NCBI GenBank assembly: GCA_020186115.1
Contig: WSYJ01000045.1
Location: forward strand, 25,588-89,587
Length of the DNA stretch: 64,000 bases
DNA from: Histomonas meleagridis
Taxonomy: Eukaryota; Parabasalia; Tritrichomonadida; Dientamoebidae
Direction of reading: 5' to 3'
Shown here: one piece after another, positions 19,766 through 30,580 of the stretch
Position numbering within the stretch: the first letter of the stretch is position 1
How the letters are laid out: every line of letters starts with the position of its first letter
Position numbers and translations under genes: made by a program
Notes under the pieces: generated by a model
What the model saw: the letters and a program-made list of their open reading frames with translations, nothing else
Told to the model about the DNA's origin: nothing
Database searches by the model: none

Positions 19766-19983
19766 AATACAATCAGGATGTAAATTCTTATGTATAAATT
19801 TTTTTTCGGGGTGTGTGTGTATTGAGGATCTAAATAGTGTTTAAATCGATAAAGTTCGTACAATTTACTAAAAAAGAAAAAATCAATTTTAAAATAGTAA
19901 ACCTGCAACTATAAGAACGTTTAGTTTTTGTGCATTAATTGAAAAGTTTATGTTTTACAATTCATCTTCATTAGGGAAAAAGA

Positions 19984-21261
19984 ATGATTGACTCAACAGA
20001 AGAAAATACACAAAATGAAGTTGAAGACATGTCAAGACTTTCCACACAGGAAATTTTAAAACTTCAAGAAATAAAAACTATACCTGAATCATCATTTCAA
20101 TTGATGATTCGTCCAGTACTAACTTCACCAGCAATCAAATCTCAAAATACACTGGGAATTGAAATTCGAGTTCAAAGATCTGAAAAGCAAGATTTCAATA
20201 CAAAAATTCCTCCTTCGATTATTCTGAAAAATAAAAATGATCCCTCATCTTGGTACCAGCTTCAAAATTATGAATACAATTCATTTTTGCTTAAAGTCAA
20301 GTTCAACATGATGGTTTGGGATCATACTGCATTTTTTTCAGCTCCAGCTCTTTTTCTTATTGAATGCAAAAACGTACTTGTTGTAGCTCTATCTGATGAT
20401 ACTATTCATTTTATTGACACTGAATTAGGTTGTTGTTGTTTTCCGCCAATTTTGATTGGGGAAAAAATCAAATACTTCAGCAGCTATAGTGAACTTATTA
20501 CATGTATTACACATTCAAACAGGCTTTTTATTTGGCAAATAACTCCACCAAATAGAGTTGATGCTATTCTTATTGTACAATATTTTGGTGAGCTCCCCAA
20601 CATTAAGAACGTCAGACTAACAAATGAAATTGTTGATCAGTCAGTTTCTCCGATCATTGAAACAAATGAATTTTCCATTCGTTATTCTCAAACGAGATGT
20701 GGATGGGTATCGTACTCTCAAAAAGTTCCCGATATTTTTAACAAAAAGTTTGAAACCGAAACGATAGCTGATGTTGAAACTCAATTTTCGAATTCTCTTC
20801 TTCTGCATGAAGAAAAAACTTTTTATCAATCTTTTCAACAACTTGTTCGATGTTACCTATACGAAGCCAACAAATCGCACGTCATTGTTCTTATTCATGA
20901 ACTTATGAGTCATATGGCAAAAGGAGTTGAACAATACTGTGGAATTAACGCGAGAGAACTTCTCGAATCCACACTCTCAATCATAAGTGAGACAGATCCA
21001 AACCTTACAGAGAAAATTAAAGCGGATGAATTGTATCAGATAGCAATAAATCCTCCTGTTAAAGAAAATCAAATTGGCATTAAAAACACTTCAAGTGTAA
21101 TAAACTCAAGCACTCAACAGCCAATCACAAGTTCGATGCAAAAGATTTATTTCCAACAAGCAAACACTTCACCGCAAACAGAAAACAATGAAATTGAACA
21201 AAATAAAAATGCGCACCAAAAACAGCCGACGCTCAAAGACTTCCTCAGCTACATGGAGTGA
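19984..21261 (+). CDS. Hira-domain protein, possible histone chaperone HIRA-like (425 aa)
   Basis: Residues about 110-250 match the pattern of the Hira/TUP1-like domain of HIRA: SAPALFLIECKNVLVVALSD, DTIHFIDTELGCCCFPPILI, KYFSSYSELITCITHSNRLF, IWQITPP, and later TRCGWVSYSQ. In HIRA this domain follows an N-terminal WD40 propeller and helps assemble the H3.3/H4 deposition complex. Here there is no WD40 part: only about 100 acidic and polar residues precede the domain. Residues 270-345 are helical (LLHEEKTFYQSFQQLVRCYL), and the tail is low-complexity, ending PTLKDFLSYME. The propeller may be encoded by a separate gene, as a split HIRA. An AACGTTT site lies about 65 bp upstream of the start. 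Confidence 0.6.
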   Translation: MIDSTEENTQNEVEDMSRLSTQEILKLQEIKTIPESSFQLMIRPVLTSPAIKSQNTLGIEIRVQRSEKQDFNTKIPPSIILKNKNDPSSWYQLQNYEYNSFLLKVKFNMMVWDHTAFFSAPALFLIECKNVLVVALSDDTIHFIDTELGCCCFPPILIGEKIKYFSSYSELITCITHSNRLFIWQITPPNRVDAILIVQYFGELPNIKNVRLTNEIVDQSVSPIIETNEFSIRYSQTRCGWVSYSQKVPDIFNKKFETETIADVETQFSNSLLLHEEKTFYQSFQQLVRCYLYEANKSHVIVLIHELMSHMAKGVEQYCGINARELLESTLSIISETDPNLTEKIKADELYQIAINPPVKENQIGIKNTSSVINSSTQQPITSSMQKIYFQQANTSPQTENNEIEQNKNAHQKQPTLKDFLSYME

Positions 21262-21338
21262 CAGTGTAATTATTGTAAAACAAATTTTGATAACTTTTTG
21301 AAATAATTATTTTGGAGTTATTTTACTTAAGTACGGAT

Positions 21339-24300
21339 TTACATTTCTCCAATCGGAGCTGTAAACTCACTAAATCCAGCCTTGGATGACCTCTTCTTAC
21401 GAAGAACTACGATAACAACAACAACAACTATTACGATGACTACAAGTGGAATACAAACTCCAAGAACAATTTTCATTGTAGTTGATAATCCGCTCTTTTT
21501 AGGTGCTGGACATGTTGTAGTAAGTCCAACAACTGCATTCATTCCGCAGAATGTTGTGTAGTTATATATTGTATCGACATATGTTGTGTTTGTGGATATA
21601 TTTACAAACGAAGAATTGCAGTATTGTGGCTGTTCTGAACCTGGGTAATAGATACATTCGAGTGATGAACATTCAAAGAATGCATATTCACCAATTTCAC
21701 GAATACCATTGCCAAACATAACTGTGACTAAGGATATACAGTGATCAAATGCATGATAACCAATGACTTCGGTTGCATTTGGTAATTCGATTGATTTTAA
21801 TAAATCACATGCTTCAAATGCATTTTGACCAATAGTTTTAAGTGCGCTACTAAATATGATACCTGTTAACTTATGGCACCCACTGAAGGTATGCATATGA
21901 ATAGTTTCAATAGCTGAAAGAGAAAGATTTACGAATTCAACTTGTGAACCTGAGAAAGAATTAGCAGATATTGTTATAAGTGTTAATGGTGGAGTATATG
22001 TACCATTTTTATTAAGTGGATAGGCCTTTAATGTTAGATGTTGCTTATCGTATAATACCCCATCGTTTTCATAATTTGCAAATTTATTGTTTTCTGGATC
22101 AACTTCAATTGCATTTAATTTATAGCAATTAGAAAACGGATTCTCTCCAATAGATTCAACTGATTTTGAAATAGAAATCTTTGTAAGGTTTATACACTCA
22201 GAAAATACATAATTTCCAATTGTTGTTAAAGATTTTGGTACGTCAAATGTTACGAATGAAATACAACCACTAAATGCACCTTCTTCAAAAGATGTGACGG
22301 ATGCAGGTATCTGAATACTTGCGATCTTTTCACATCGAGCAAATGCATAATTACCAATTGTTGTGATTTCACAGCCTTCTTTGAAAGTAACTGTTGACAA
22401 ACTTCCATCATAATGAAAAGTATAAGAAGAAATAATTTGAACTTTTGCAGGAATTGTAATGGATGTTAATTTAGAGCAATGTTGAAATGCACCACTTCCA
22501 ATTGATATTACATTGTCACCAAGTGTAATCGCTTCCAAGCTTGAGCAGTTAGAAAATGCATAATTACCAATTTGAGTAATTATTTGTGGAACATCCATTT
22601 TTGCAATAGCGGAACAGGCTTCAAATGCATATGATCCAATTGAAGTTACATTAACACCAAATGTTATTTGATTTAATGAAGTACATCTCGAAAATGCACC
22701 ATTTGGAATTTCATTAATCATCTTACCAATTTTAGCAGTTGTCAAACTTGTGCAACCAGCATAGACATAAGAACCGAGTTGAGTTACAGTATCTGAAATT
22801 TCTACATTGGTAATTGAAGCACAGTTACTGAAGGCATATGCACCTATTGAATTTACTTTTTGAGGTATTGTAATCTTTGAAAGTACAGGGCAATCAGAGA
22901 AAGCACCATTAGAAATTGTAGTTACATCAGTTCCCATTGAAACTTCAGCTAATTTTGCACATCCACCAAATGCATATGCTTCAATTATTGTTACAAGATT
23001 TGGAATTGCAATTTTTTCTAAGTTAGAACACATGTTGAATGCATAACTGCCAATTTCTTTGACTGTTTCAGCAATAGGAAATGTTGAAAATGAGCAATTG
23101 CAAAATGCATAAATACCAATTCTTACAAGCTTTCCTTCAGCAACAACTGTTTGAAGAGAATAGCAATTACGGAATGCAAAATCACTAATTGCGGTAATTG
23201 TATCTGGTAAAGTGCATTTGGTCATTTTTTCGCAATTTTCATAAATGTGCGTTCCAATTGTTGTAGTTCCCTTTGGAATTGAAGCCTCTGTTAAAGCAAT
23301 GCAATAATAAAATGCATAATCAGAAATAGTTGTGATCTTTTCGCCATAAGTCAATGTTGTTAAGCTTTGGCAATATTCAAATGCATGACTTCCAACACTT
23401 GATACATCTTTTGGAACATCAACCTTTTGAATTGCTGAACAATTTGAAAATGCATATTGACCAATTGATTTGAGGTTAGTACCAAGGCTAGTATCTGTTA
23501 AACTTATGCACTTCGCAAATGCATAATCAGATATTGTTGTTAAACCAGTTCCAATTTTGACTGATTTAATAGAAGTGCAAGATTCAAATACATGAGATCC
23601 AATAGTAGATACTGAGTCAGGAAGTTCAACACTTGGGAGTTTAGAGCATTCAGCAAAACCATGCTCTCCAATGGTTTGAATTTTAGTTGGAAATACTAAA
23701 GTATCAATTTCTACAGCGCCGTGAAATGCATATTGACCAATTCTAAGGAGTTCTTTACCGAAGTTAACTTTTTGCAAACCAGTATACTCGAAAGCATTTT
23801 CTTTAATATCGGTGATTGTATCAGTGAAATCGAAAGCTGTTAATGGCTTGCAATAACAAAATGCATGGCTTTCAATTGTTTTAACCTTAATTGCACCATT
23901 TGCTGTTTGCAAATAACTTTGATTATAAAATGAATATTCTCCAATAGTAGTTATAGAGTCAATAATTTTGAATGTTGTTCTTGGGTTTGCCATTGGATAA
24001 TACATAATGGTATCCAAAGTAGTTCCTGTCTTCTTATAAAGAACACCATCATTTTCATTATTAGAATATACTGTGTTTTCTGCTTCTACTTTAACAACTT
24101 CAAGACTATAACACTTCCAAAATACATTGTATGATTCTATGCTAGTAACTGATTTTGGTATTGTTATGTTATTAATTGATGTACATTCTTCGAATGCATG
24201 TTGTTTGATTGTGGTAACTGTCTTACCAAGTAAAACAGTGAAAAGTCTGTAACAATTTGCAAATGCATATTGACCAATTGTTGTAACTTTATCTCCAAAG

Positions 24301-25319
24301 TAAGCAGATACAAGATTTACGCAATATTGAAATGCATAATCTCCAATTGTTTCTACACTTTCTGCAAATGTAACAGAAGGTAATGTCCGACAATTATAAA
24401 ATGCATTGTTGCCAATTTCCTTTACGTTCTTACCTAAGTTGATGGTTGTTAAATTTCTACAGTTCTCAAATGCATTACTAGAAATTGTTACTATGGAATC
24501 GGGCATTGAAATATTGGACATTGAGTAGCAATAGGAAAATGCAGAATCACCAATATTAGTCATTTTTGATGGAAGTTTAACATCCATTAAGCTAGAGCAA
24601 AATTTGAAAGTACTTGATTTGACTTCAGTAATTGACTCAGGAATTGTGATATGCTCAATTTTAGTGCATTCATAAAAAGCAGATTCACCAATTTCTGTTA
24701 CAGAAGTTGGAATAGTTACATTTGATAAATTACGGCATGAATAAAAGCAAGAAGCACCAATTTTTTCAACAGTTGTTGGAAAAGCAAATTCAGCCAATGA
24801 ATGACAATTTGAAAGTGCATAGGCTCCAAACTCTTTTATTTCGCCTTGATAAATAAGTTTTTGAAGATCATAACAACCGCTGAAAGCATGATCATCTATG
24901 ACTGAAATATCTTTACCAAGTGTACACGTTACCAAATTTGAACCTGCATAACCAGTAATAGTTTTGATAAGAGTTTTCTTTGTATATATTGTGAGATTTT
25001 TAATGTTGGTACTGCTAAAACAATAAGAATCAAGCGATTCGACATTCTGGCCAATTATAACTGATGTTAAATTACGGCAATATTCAAATGATTGGTAACC
25101 AATTGAAGTTACTGTGTTACCAATATCCACTGATTCAAGTATATCCCAAGATCTAAAAGCATTTCTTTCAATTGTTTGAACAGGAGACTGAATGATTAAA
25201 TGCTTAGTCGTTTCTTTGTAGTCATCATATTGACCTGCTTCTATAGAAGTACCACTGTTAATAACTAAGGTATCACCAGCGCATAGAGTAAACGCAAGCA
25301 ATGATAAAAAAGCAAGCAT
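21339..25319 (-). CDS. BspA-like leucine-rich repeat surface protein (1326 aa)
   Basis: A signal peptide is evident (MLAFLSLLAFTLCAGDTLVI). More than forty LRR_5 (BspA/TpLRR-type) repeats of about 23 residues follow, of the form 'IGxYAFxxCxxLxxVxIPxxVTx'. Two islands with NNENDGVLYKK and NYENDGVLYDKQ interrupt them, a known variant in this family. Near the C-terminus are a short Cys/Thr-rich segment, one membrane helix (KIVLGVCIPLVVIVIVVVVV), and a basic tail (LRKKRSSKAGF) with FSEFTAPIGEM at the end. This is the architecture of trichomonad BspA-like surface proteins, implicated in adhesion to host and bacteria. The frame is intact and expression as a type I membrane protein is likely. Confidence 0.93.
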   Translation of the reverse strand: MLAFLSLLAFTLCAGDTLVINSGTSIEAGQYDDYKETTKHLIIQSPVQTIERNAFRSWDILESVDIGNTVTSIGYQSFEYCRNLTSVIIGQNVESLDSYCFSSTNIKNLTIYTKKTLIKTITGYAGSNLVTCTLGKDISVIDDHAFSGCYDLQKLIYQGEIKEFGAYALSNCHSLAEFAFPTTVEKIGASCFYSCRNLSNVTIPTSVTEIGESAFYECTKIEHITIPESITEVKSSTFKFCSSLMDVKLPSKMTNIGDSAFSYCYSMSNISMPDSIVTISSNAFENCRNLTTINLGKNVKEIGNNAFYNCRTLPSVTFAESVETIGDYAFQYCVNLVSAYFGDKVTTIGQYAFANCYRLFTVLLGKTVTTIKQHAFEECTSINNITIPKSVTSIESYNVFWKCYSLEVVKVEAENTVYSNNENDGVLYKKTGTTLDTIMYYPMANPRTTFKIIDSITTIGEYSFYNQSYLQTANGAIKVKTIESHAFCYCKPLTAFDFTDTITDIKENAFEYTGLQKVNFGKELLRIGQYAFHGAVEIDTLVFPTKIQTIGEHGFAECSKLPSVELPDSVSTIGSHVFESCTSIKSVKIGTGLTTISDYAFAKCISLTDTSLGTNLKSIGQYAFSNCSAIQKVDVPKDVSSVGSHAFEYCQSLTTLTYGEKITTISDYAFYYCIALTEASIPKGTTTIGTHIYENCEKMTKCTLPDTITAISDFAFRNCYSLQTVVAEGKLVRIGIYAFCNCSFSTFPIAETVKEIGSYAFNMCSNLEKIAIPNLVTIIEAYAFGGCAKLAEVSMGTDVTTISNGAFSDCPVLSKITIPQKVNSIGAYAFSNCASITNVEISDTVTQLGSYVYAGCTSLTTAKIGKMINEIPNGAFSRCTSLNQITFGVNVTSIGSYAFEACSAIAKMDVPQIITQIGNYAFSNCSSLEAITLGDNVISIGSGAFQHCSKLTSITIPAKVQIISSYTFHYDGSLSTVTFKEGCEITTIGNYAFARCEKIASIQIPASVTSFEEGAFSGCISFVTFDVPKSLTTIGNYVFSECINLTKISISKSVESIGENPFSNCYKLNAIEVDPENNKFANYENDGVLYDKQHLTLKAYPLNKNGTYTPPLTLITISANSFSGSQVEFVNLSLSAIETIHMHTFSGCHKLTGIIFSSALKTIGQNAFEACDLLKSIELPNATEVIGYHAFDHCISLVTVMFGNGIREIGEYAFFECSSLECIYYPGSEQPQYCNSSFVNISTNTTYVDTIYNYTTFCGMNAVVGLTTTCPAPKKSGLSTTMKIVLGVCIPLVVIVIVVVVVIVVLRKKRSSKAGFSEFTAPIGEM

Positions 25320-26628
25320 TTAGCAATGTGGCCCAAATTAATTGAGAGCGCACACAAATTTGTATTATTTTTTCCTGTGAATATTCACATCCTTTCAAAA
25401 TTTGTTTTGCCATTGCTCTTGTGATTCACATGATCATTCAAATCAAAATCTTTATAAAGATTGTAAAACTCAATTATTGATTTAATTAGATAAAATCGAG
25501 ACATATATCAGACAAAAATATAATAGAGAAAAATGTATGAATTAGAATTTAAGTTATGGTAGCAGATATCTTTTTTTCATTTGTCGATTTTGCTCCATGG
25601 AAATCCTATCGGAGATTATCTTACTGGCATTTTGTCAATAAATACAATGGGAGTTGAAAAATTCTGAGAGGGGTTAAAATATAGTGTGAGGTGATTCAAA
25701 AAATAAGGCTATTGTGGTTTCGATCGGCGTAGCAAACTATATTAACTTAATCTATTGAAACTGACTTTTTGAATAATATTATTCTTGCGAAAGTGTATCT
25801 TACACGTTTTTCACTCGATAAAATTGAGATAAACTAGAATTCACAAGCAATACAAAAATAATTATAAAAAATTCACTTGGTATTTGATTTTGTCGCGATA
25901 TCATTTGTTAAATATCGTATTTTGGCAAATTGATGATTTTCGAATATCTCAAAAATGTTACTATCACTTACTATTATATAACTCATTCTTATATTTAGGG
26001 TTTTTTTTGTGAGTATTGTTCACTCATATCATAACTCAATATTTTTAGCTTGATGAATTTGCTCTCAATTTATTTGTAAAGGATCAAAATTTGATAACCT
26101 AATTCATGAATCAATGAATTTAAAAAGTTGTTTTTTCTGTTTTGTTGTGTCTAATAATGAACAAATTGTTTCGGCTATTATTATAATTACATAATTTGTC
26201 AAATAAGAAATTTTTCAAAAACGAATTTCTGTATTTTTGCTTTGACCATTAGATATTGAAAATCGTGGATAATATAAAAATAGAAAAACTAAATTACAAA
26301 AATTGATATAAAAAAGTATTAAGTAACATGAGTTTCATACATATATTGAATTTTAACTTCTATATTTAATTTTGAAGCAAAAAAGTATAATTGAAAAATT
26401 TTGATACATATCATAAAAAAGAAAGATAACATAATTTAATAATATTATTTTAATTAACTATGATATATAGGATAATTTAATTGAATCTCTTGAAATTTAA
26501 TTCAGAGGAAAATGAAAAACATTAATTTTTTGATTCGAAACGACCGTTTATTTAACAACGCACTGACAAAAGTGCTTGTCGGTTATCGTTTCATGTAACG
26601 TTCGCTGCGGTTTTAAACCGTTTTCTGA
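25320..26628. other. Large AT-rich intergenic region
   Basis: About 1.3 kb between divergent genes. I see no coding frame or RNA gene. The last 100 bp carry several AACG/CCGTT sites (AACGACCGTTT, GTAACGTTC, AAACCGTTTT) immediately before the phosphatase start, suggesting its promoter. Confidence 0.5.
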
Positions 26629-27585
26629 ATGAAGAGAAACAAGCAATCAGTGGATGAAATAACTAAAAAGCTTACATCACTCAAAGAACGTGCTGCGGGA
26701 AAAGGATGTGATCTGAGCGATGATCAAATGACATTTCTTTGCCAAAATGTCAGATCAGTTTTTCTTCATCAGCCAATCCTTCTTGAACTATCTACACCCA
26801 TAACTATCTGTGGTGACATTCATGGGCAGTTTTATGATCTACTTAGGATTTTTGAAATTGCTCATTTTCCACCAACAACAAATTATCTTTTTTTAGGGGA
26901 TTATGTTGATAGAGGTCCACATAACATCGAAACTATATGTCTACTGTTTGCCTACAAGATTAAATATCCAAAGAACTTTTTTCTTTTAAGAGGGAATCAT
27001 GAAAGTTCTTCAGTAAATCGTCTTTATGGTTTCTATGAAGAACTTAGCAAGCGTGGGAAAGGGTCTTTTTGGCGTATGTTCAATGATGTATTTAATTGCA
27101 TGCCATTAGCAGCGATTATAGACGATAAAATTTTTTGTGTTCATGGAGGCCTTTCACCTGATTTGCGTTCTCTAGACAATATTAGGAGCATTCCACGACC
27201 AGTAGAAGTTGGTCAATCTGGACTCATCTGTGATTTGTTGTGGAGCGATCCAAACCCGAATCAAACAGCTGATTGGCAGCCAAATCAAAGGGGAACCTCA
27301 TTCTCATTCAGTAGTAAACCGGTCGAAAAGTTCCTCAAAAAAAATGGGTTCGATTTAATTTGCAGAGCCCACGAAGCCATTTTGGATGGATATAATTTCC
27401 CATTCAAGAATAACACAGGAATTGTAACAATATTTTCAGCGCCACATTGTTGTCCAGAGTTTTATAATAGAGGCGCAATACTTCATGTGGATGAAAAGCT
27501 TCTATGTACTTTCGCTGTGATGGAGCCTGTCAAATGGAAAGAAAACAAGGAAAAAATGAAGGATATAGAATCAACAGATTTGTAA
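26629..27585 (+). CDS. PP1-type serine/threonine protein phosphatase (318 aa)
   Basis: All metallophosphatase signatures of the PPP family are present in order: GDIHGQ (62-67), GDYVDRG (90-96), RGNHE (121-125), a cluster around HGGLSPDLRSLDNIR (about 172-186), LLWSDP, RGTSFSF, and FSAPHCCPEF. These residues coordinate the two catalytic metals and phosphate. Length and the pattern DYVDRGPHNIETICLLFAYK place it with PP1 rather than PP2A (no DYFL tail) or PP2B (no regulatory extension). The RGNHESSSVNR segment (usually RGNHECASINR) and the APHCCPEF loop (usually APNYCGEF) diverge slightly, so toxin sensitivity and partner choice may differ. The start codon lies directly after several AACG/CCGTT motifs. 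Confidence 0.93.
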   Translation: MKRNKQSVDEITKKLTSLKERAAGKGCDLSDDQMTFLCQNVRSVFLHQPILLELSTPITICGDIHGQFYDLLRIFEIAHFPPTTNYLFLGDYVDRGPHNIETICLLFAYKIKYPKNFFLLRGNHESSSVNRLYGFYEELSKRGKGSFWRMFNDVFNCMPLAAIIDDKIFCVHGGLSPDLRSLDNIRSIPRPVEVGQSGLICDLLWSDPNPNQTADWQPNQRGTSFSFSSKPVEKFLKKNGFDLICRAHEAILDGYNFPFKNNTGIVTIFSAPHCCPEFYNRGAILHVDEKLLCTFAVMEPVKWKENKEKMKDIESTDL

Positions 27586-27737
27586 ATAATATAAAAATAT
27601 ATTTGTGTTATTTATGTTTTTTTAAAGTTAAAAGTATTTCTGATTTTTTAGTAATGTGTTTTTTTTATTGAAACATTTTTCTACTTTGTCTTCAGTGCCA
27701 CTTTTTATATATAAATTGATCGGCAAATAAAGTTATC

Positions 27738-28841
27738 ATGGCTACCAAAAAGAAATTTTATTTATTTTTGGCAGCACTTATGATTAGGTTATGCGTATTA
27801 AAGGTAGGTGAAGTTTTGGATCGAACGCCAGGACTTCATTATACTGATATAGATTATGGTGTTTTTTCAGATGGTGCTGACCTAATTGTAGCTGGAAAAT
27901 CTCCATATGACCGTGCTACATATCGCTATTCTCCTTTACTTTCACTGATGCTAACACCCAATTCTATGTTCGGAAAACAATTTGGAAAGTTACTTTTTAT
28001 TTTATTTGATTCATTAACAGGTTTTTTGATTCACCAAATGACTCCTGACATTTCCAAAGGTCAAATGATTCTCTCATATATATTATGGGATTTTAATCCT
28101 TTTGTAATCAACATCAGCACACGTGGTAATTCTGATTCTATTACATGTTTTCTTCTAGTTTTTACACTATTTCTTCTTCGTAACAATCATATTATTTTAT
28201 GTGCAATCATCTATGGTATATCAGTTCACATGCGCTTATTTCCCATATTTTTTGTCTTCACATTTTTTGTATTTCTAAAGAAAAAAGTTTTTGTTTTTGG
28301 AATTATCTCATTCGCCACTTTCATGGCACTTAATTTTATTTTTTACTATCAATATGGCGATGAATTTCTTTCCGAAACTTTTCTTTATCACTTAAGCCGT
28401 ACTGATTATAAGCATAATTTTGCTGCTCCATGGCTTTCTAATTATTTAGGCAAAGATCCTACGAAAACGTGGTCACTTTGTCGAATCATTTTAATCATTA
28501 TAATTTCTCTTTCATTAGGAAACGAAATAGAAAAGTGTTGGACACTTATAATATTATGTTTCATAGGGTTTAACACTGTTTGTACTGTGCAATATTTCGA
28601 TTGGAGTTTCGCATTGTTGGCATTGATACCTAACTATGTGATGAACAAAAGATTTTTGTTTTCTGTGATCTTTTGGACTATTGCACATGTCGCTTGGCTC
28701 CTGACAGCATATTTACTTGAGTTTAGAGGTAAAAATGTGTTTGTGCCATTGTGGGTGCTGTCGATGATAGTGTTCGCAGGTAATAACTCATTGATATTGG
28801 CATTGCTGAAAAGCAAAAATGAAAAAGAAAAAGAAAATTAA
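27738..28841 (+). CDS. PIGM: GPI mannosyltransferase 1, PIG-M family (367 aa)
   Basis: PIG-M adds the first alpha-1,4-mannose to glucosaminyl-phosphatidylinositol in the ER lumen, using dolichol-phosphate-mannose. The N-terminal region matches the family closely: a first hydrophobic segment, then HYTDIDYGVFSDGADLIVAG, containing the DxD-type D-I-D needed for catalysis, and SPYDRATYRYSPLLSLMLTPN, the family's most conserved stretch. About eight to ten hydrophobic segments follow (GFLIHQM, HIILCAIIYGISV, FFVFTFFVFL, ICRIILIIIISLSL and others), as in the GT-C fold. The C-terminus is lysine-rich. It starts about 150 bp after the phosphatase gene on the same strand but has its own gap, so no co-transcription is implied. 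Confidence 0.88.
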   Translation: MATKKKFYLFLAALMIRLCVLKVGEVLDRTPGLHYTDIDYGVFSDGADLIVAGKSPYDRATYRYSPLLSLMLTPNSMFGKQFGKLLFILFDSLTGFLIHQMTPDISKGQMILSYILWDFNPFVINISTRGNSDSITCFLLVFTLFLLRNNHIILCAIIYGISVHMRLFPIFFVFTFFVFLKKKVFVFGIISFATFMALNFIFYYQYGDEFLSETFLYHLSRTDYKHNFAAPWLSNYLGKDPTKTWSLCRIILIIIISLSLGNEIEKCWTLIILCFIGFNTVCTVQYFDWSFALLALIPNYVMNKRFLFSVIFWTIAHVAWLLTAYLLEFRGKNVFVPLWVLSMIVFAGNNSLILALLKSKNEKEKEN

Positions 28842-29409
28842 AAATATCTTTGTTCGTATTACAATAAAACTTATTAATGTTTTCCACATTTTTTATATTT
28901 TTATATAATTTTTATATGTTTTATTTTGTGTTTAATTAACTGTAATCATATAACTTAAAAAATCATCTTTATCGATGTATTTGGTTATGAACAATAATTT
29001 GCTCAAAACATATGCATTTATGAAACAATGCATAATTTTTTCTCAATTCGCATTTAATTCAGTTTGAACATGTGATAAAAAATAGAAACATTATATCTTT
29101 TACAATATTAATAAACTATTTATAAATTCAAAAAACAAAATTTAAATAATGACTTCATATAATAACCTACCACACAAGATCCATCATGAAATAAATTGAT
29201 AAACAAATGGTTAGTTTGAAATTAAAAAGTACTCAATAAAATCTTTAGGATTTTTCATTAAGTACTTATTTGATATATCAACTTTAATATAATCATAAAT
29301 GAATATATAAAAATATTTTAAATCCTGTATTTTTACTTGCATAATGTAACGGTTATAAAAATTAGTGAACGTTAAACCAATTTTTAATAGAACAGTTTGC
29401 TCACTTCAT
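28842..29409. other. AT-rich intergenic region
   Basis: No gene is seen. The right end holds GTAACGG and GAACGTT at about 29345-29375, likely promoter sites for the C2 gene. Confidence 0.45.
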
Positions 29410-30477
29410 ATGAGTTCTGCAAAAATAACTGTCAAAGTCATAGAAGCAACTAATCTAATTAAAATCGAAAAAGTAGGAGACCCTGATCCATTCGTGAAAG
29501 TGGGCCTTCGCTCGTCTGACAAAACAAAAAAAACTAAAGTTATATCAAACACAATTAACCCAATATGGAATGAATCTCTTTCGTTGAAAACTAAAAACAC
29601 AGAAAATGATAGTTTGCTCGTCAACATAATCAACAAAAATGTTTTAGTTGATACCCCAATGTGTGATCAAATTGAAATCCCAATCAAAATACTCAACTTC
29701 AATGGCGAACCATTTGAATTCGATAGTGACATCACATTTAAGAATGTATTTGCAGGTCATATCAAGATGGAAATATTTGCAAAACTAAAAGACAAAGATT
29801 GTAAATCAAGTTCTTCTTCTTCTTCTTCTTCATCCTCTGATTCACATTCAGAAAAGCCTACTAAAAGTACACCAAAAGAAACCCAAGAACTTATTTGTAA
29901 TTTTTCATTTGGCAGTCTTAGCTCAAGTTATTCTACTGATTTCACAGGATATACTGAATATTCACATTCCCTTTCTCCAATTCACTCCGAAGAGGAGAAG
30001 TTCCACCATCATCATGATGAAATAACCATCAAGCAAACCGAATTCAAACCAAAGCCAATCGAAGAAACCTTATTTGTTCAAGTTTGTAGATGCGTTGGTT
30101 TGGCTAAAACTGATGCAAATGGAACAGATTCATATGTTAAAGTATCACTTGTCGGAAAACGAAAGCCAAAGAATGACCAACCTTTGGTTACTGAAGTTGC
30201 AATGAATACTGAAGACCCGCAGTTTGACCAAGGAATTAATTTCCCTAAGGTCAAAAAAGGTGAATCTATTGTAATCGAAGTTTTCCAAAAATCAAAGGTG
30301 GCTGACTTCCAAATCGGGTACTTGAAGATTCCTGTCAAAGAAATTGAGGTTGGAAGCAAAGACGAAAAAGAATACTTATTACAAAAACCTATCAAAATTA
30401 GTGAGATCTTCGACAAAATAACTGATTTTGGTAAGATCTACCTCATTCTTGATCACCAAAAGAAATTCAAGGAATAA
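29410..30477 (+). CDS. Double C2-domain protein (355 aa)
   Basis: The start is the ATG of MSSAKITVKV at 29410; the frame extends 15 codons upstream without an ATG. The first C2 domain (about 3-115) has TVKVIEATNL, GDPDPFVKVGL (aspartates of a calcium-binding loop) and NPIWNESLSL. The linker contains a run of twelve serines, acidic residues, and HHHHDE. The second C2 domain (about 225-340) has FVQVCRCVGLAKTDANG, DSYVKVSLVGK and EDPQFDQGINF. The last ten residues are basic. Tandem C2 domains suggest calcium-regulated membrane binding and trafficking. Fewer acidic ligands in the second domain suggest it may bind lipid without calcium. It resembles C2 proteins of other trichomonads; a specific subfamily is not assigned. 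Confidence 0.85.
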   Translation: MSSAKITVKVIEATNLIKIEKVGDPDPFVKVGLRSSDKTKKTKVISNTINPIWNESLSLKTKNTENDSLLVNIINKNVLVDTPMCDQIEIPIKILNFNGEPFEFDSDITFKNVFAGHIKMEIFAKLKDKDCKSSSSSSSSSSSDSHSEKPTKSTPKETQELICNFSFGSLSSSYSTDFTGYTEYSHSLSPIHSEEEKFHHHHDEITIKQTEFKPKPIEETLFVQVCRCVGLAKTDANGTDSYVKVSLVGKRKPKNDQPLVTEVAMNTEDPQFDQGINFPKVKKGESIVIEVFQKSKVADFQIGYLKIPVKEIEVGSKDEKEYLLQKPIKISEIFDKITDFGKIYLILDHQKKFKE

Positions 30478-30580
30478 ACCTTCAATGGAAAAATTTTGAT
30501 TTTTTACCAAAAATATCTTGAAATTTATTGATATTAAAAAAGTATAAAATTTAAATCCTTGTGAAGTTTATCAACAGCTT

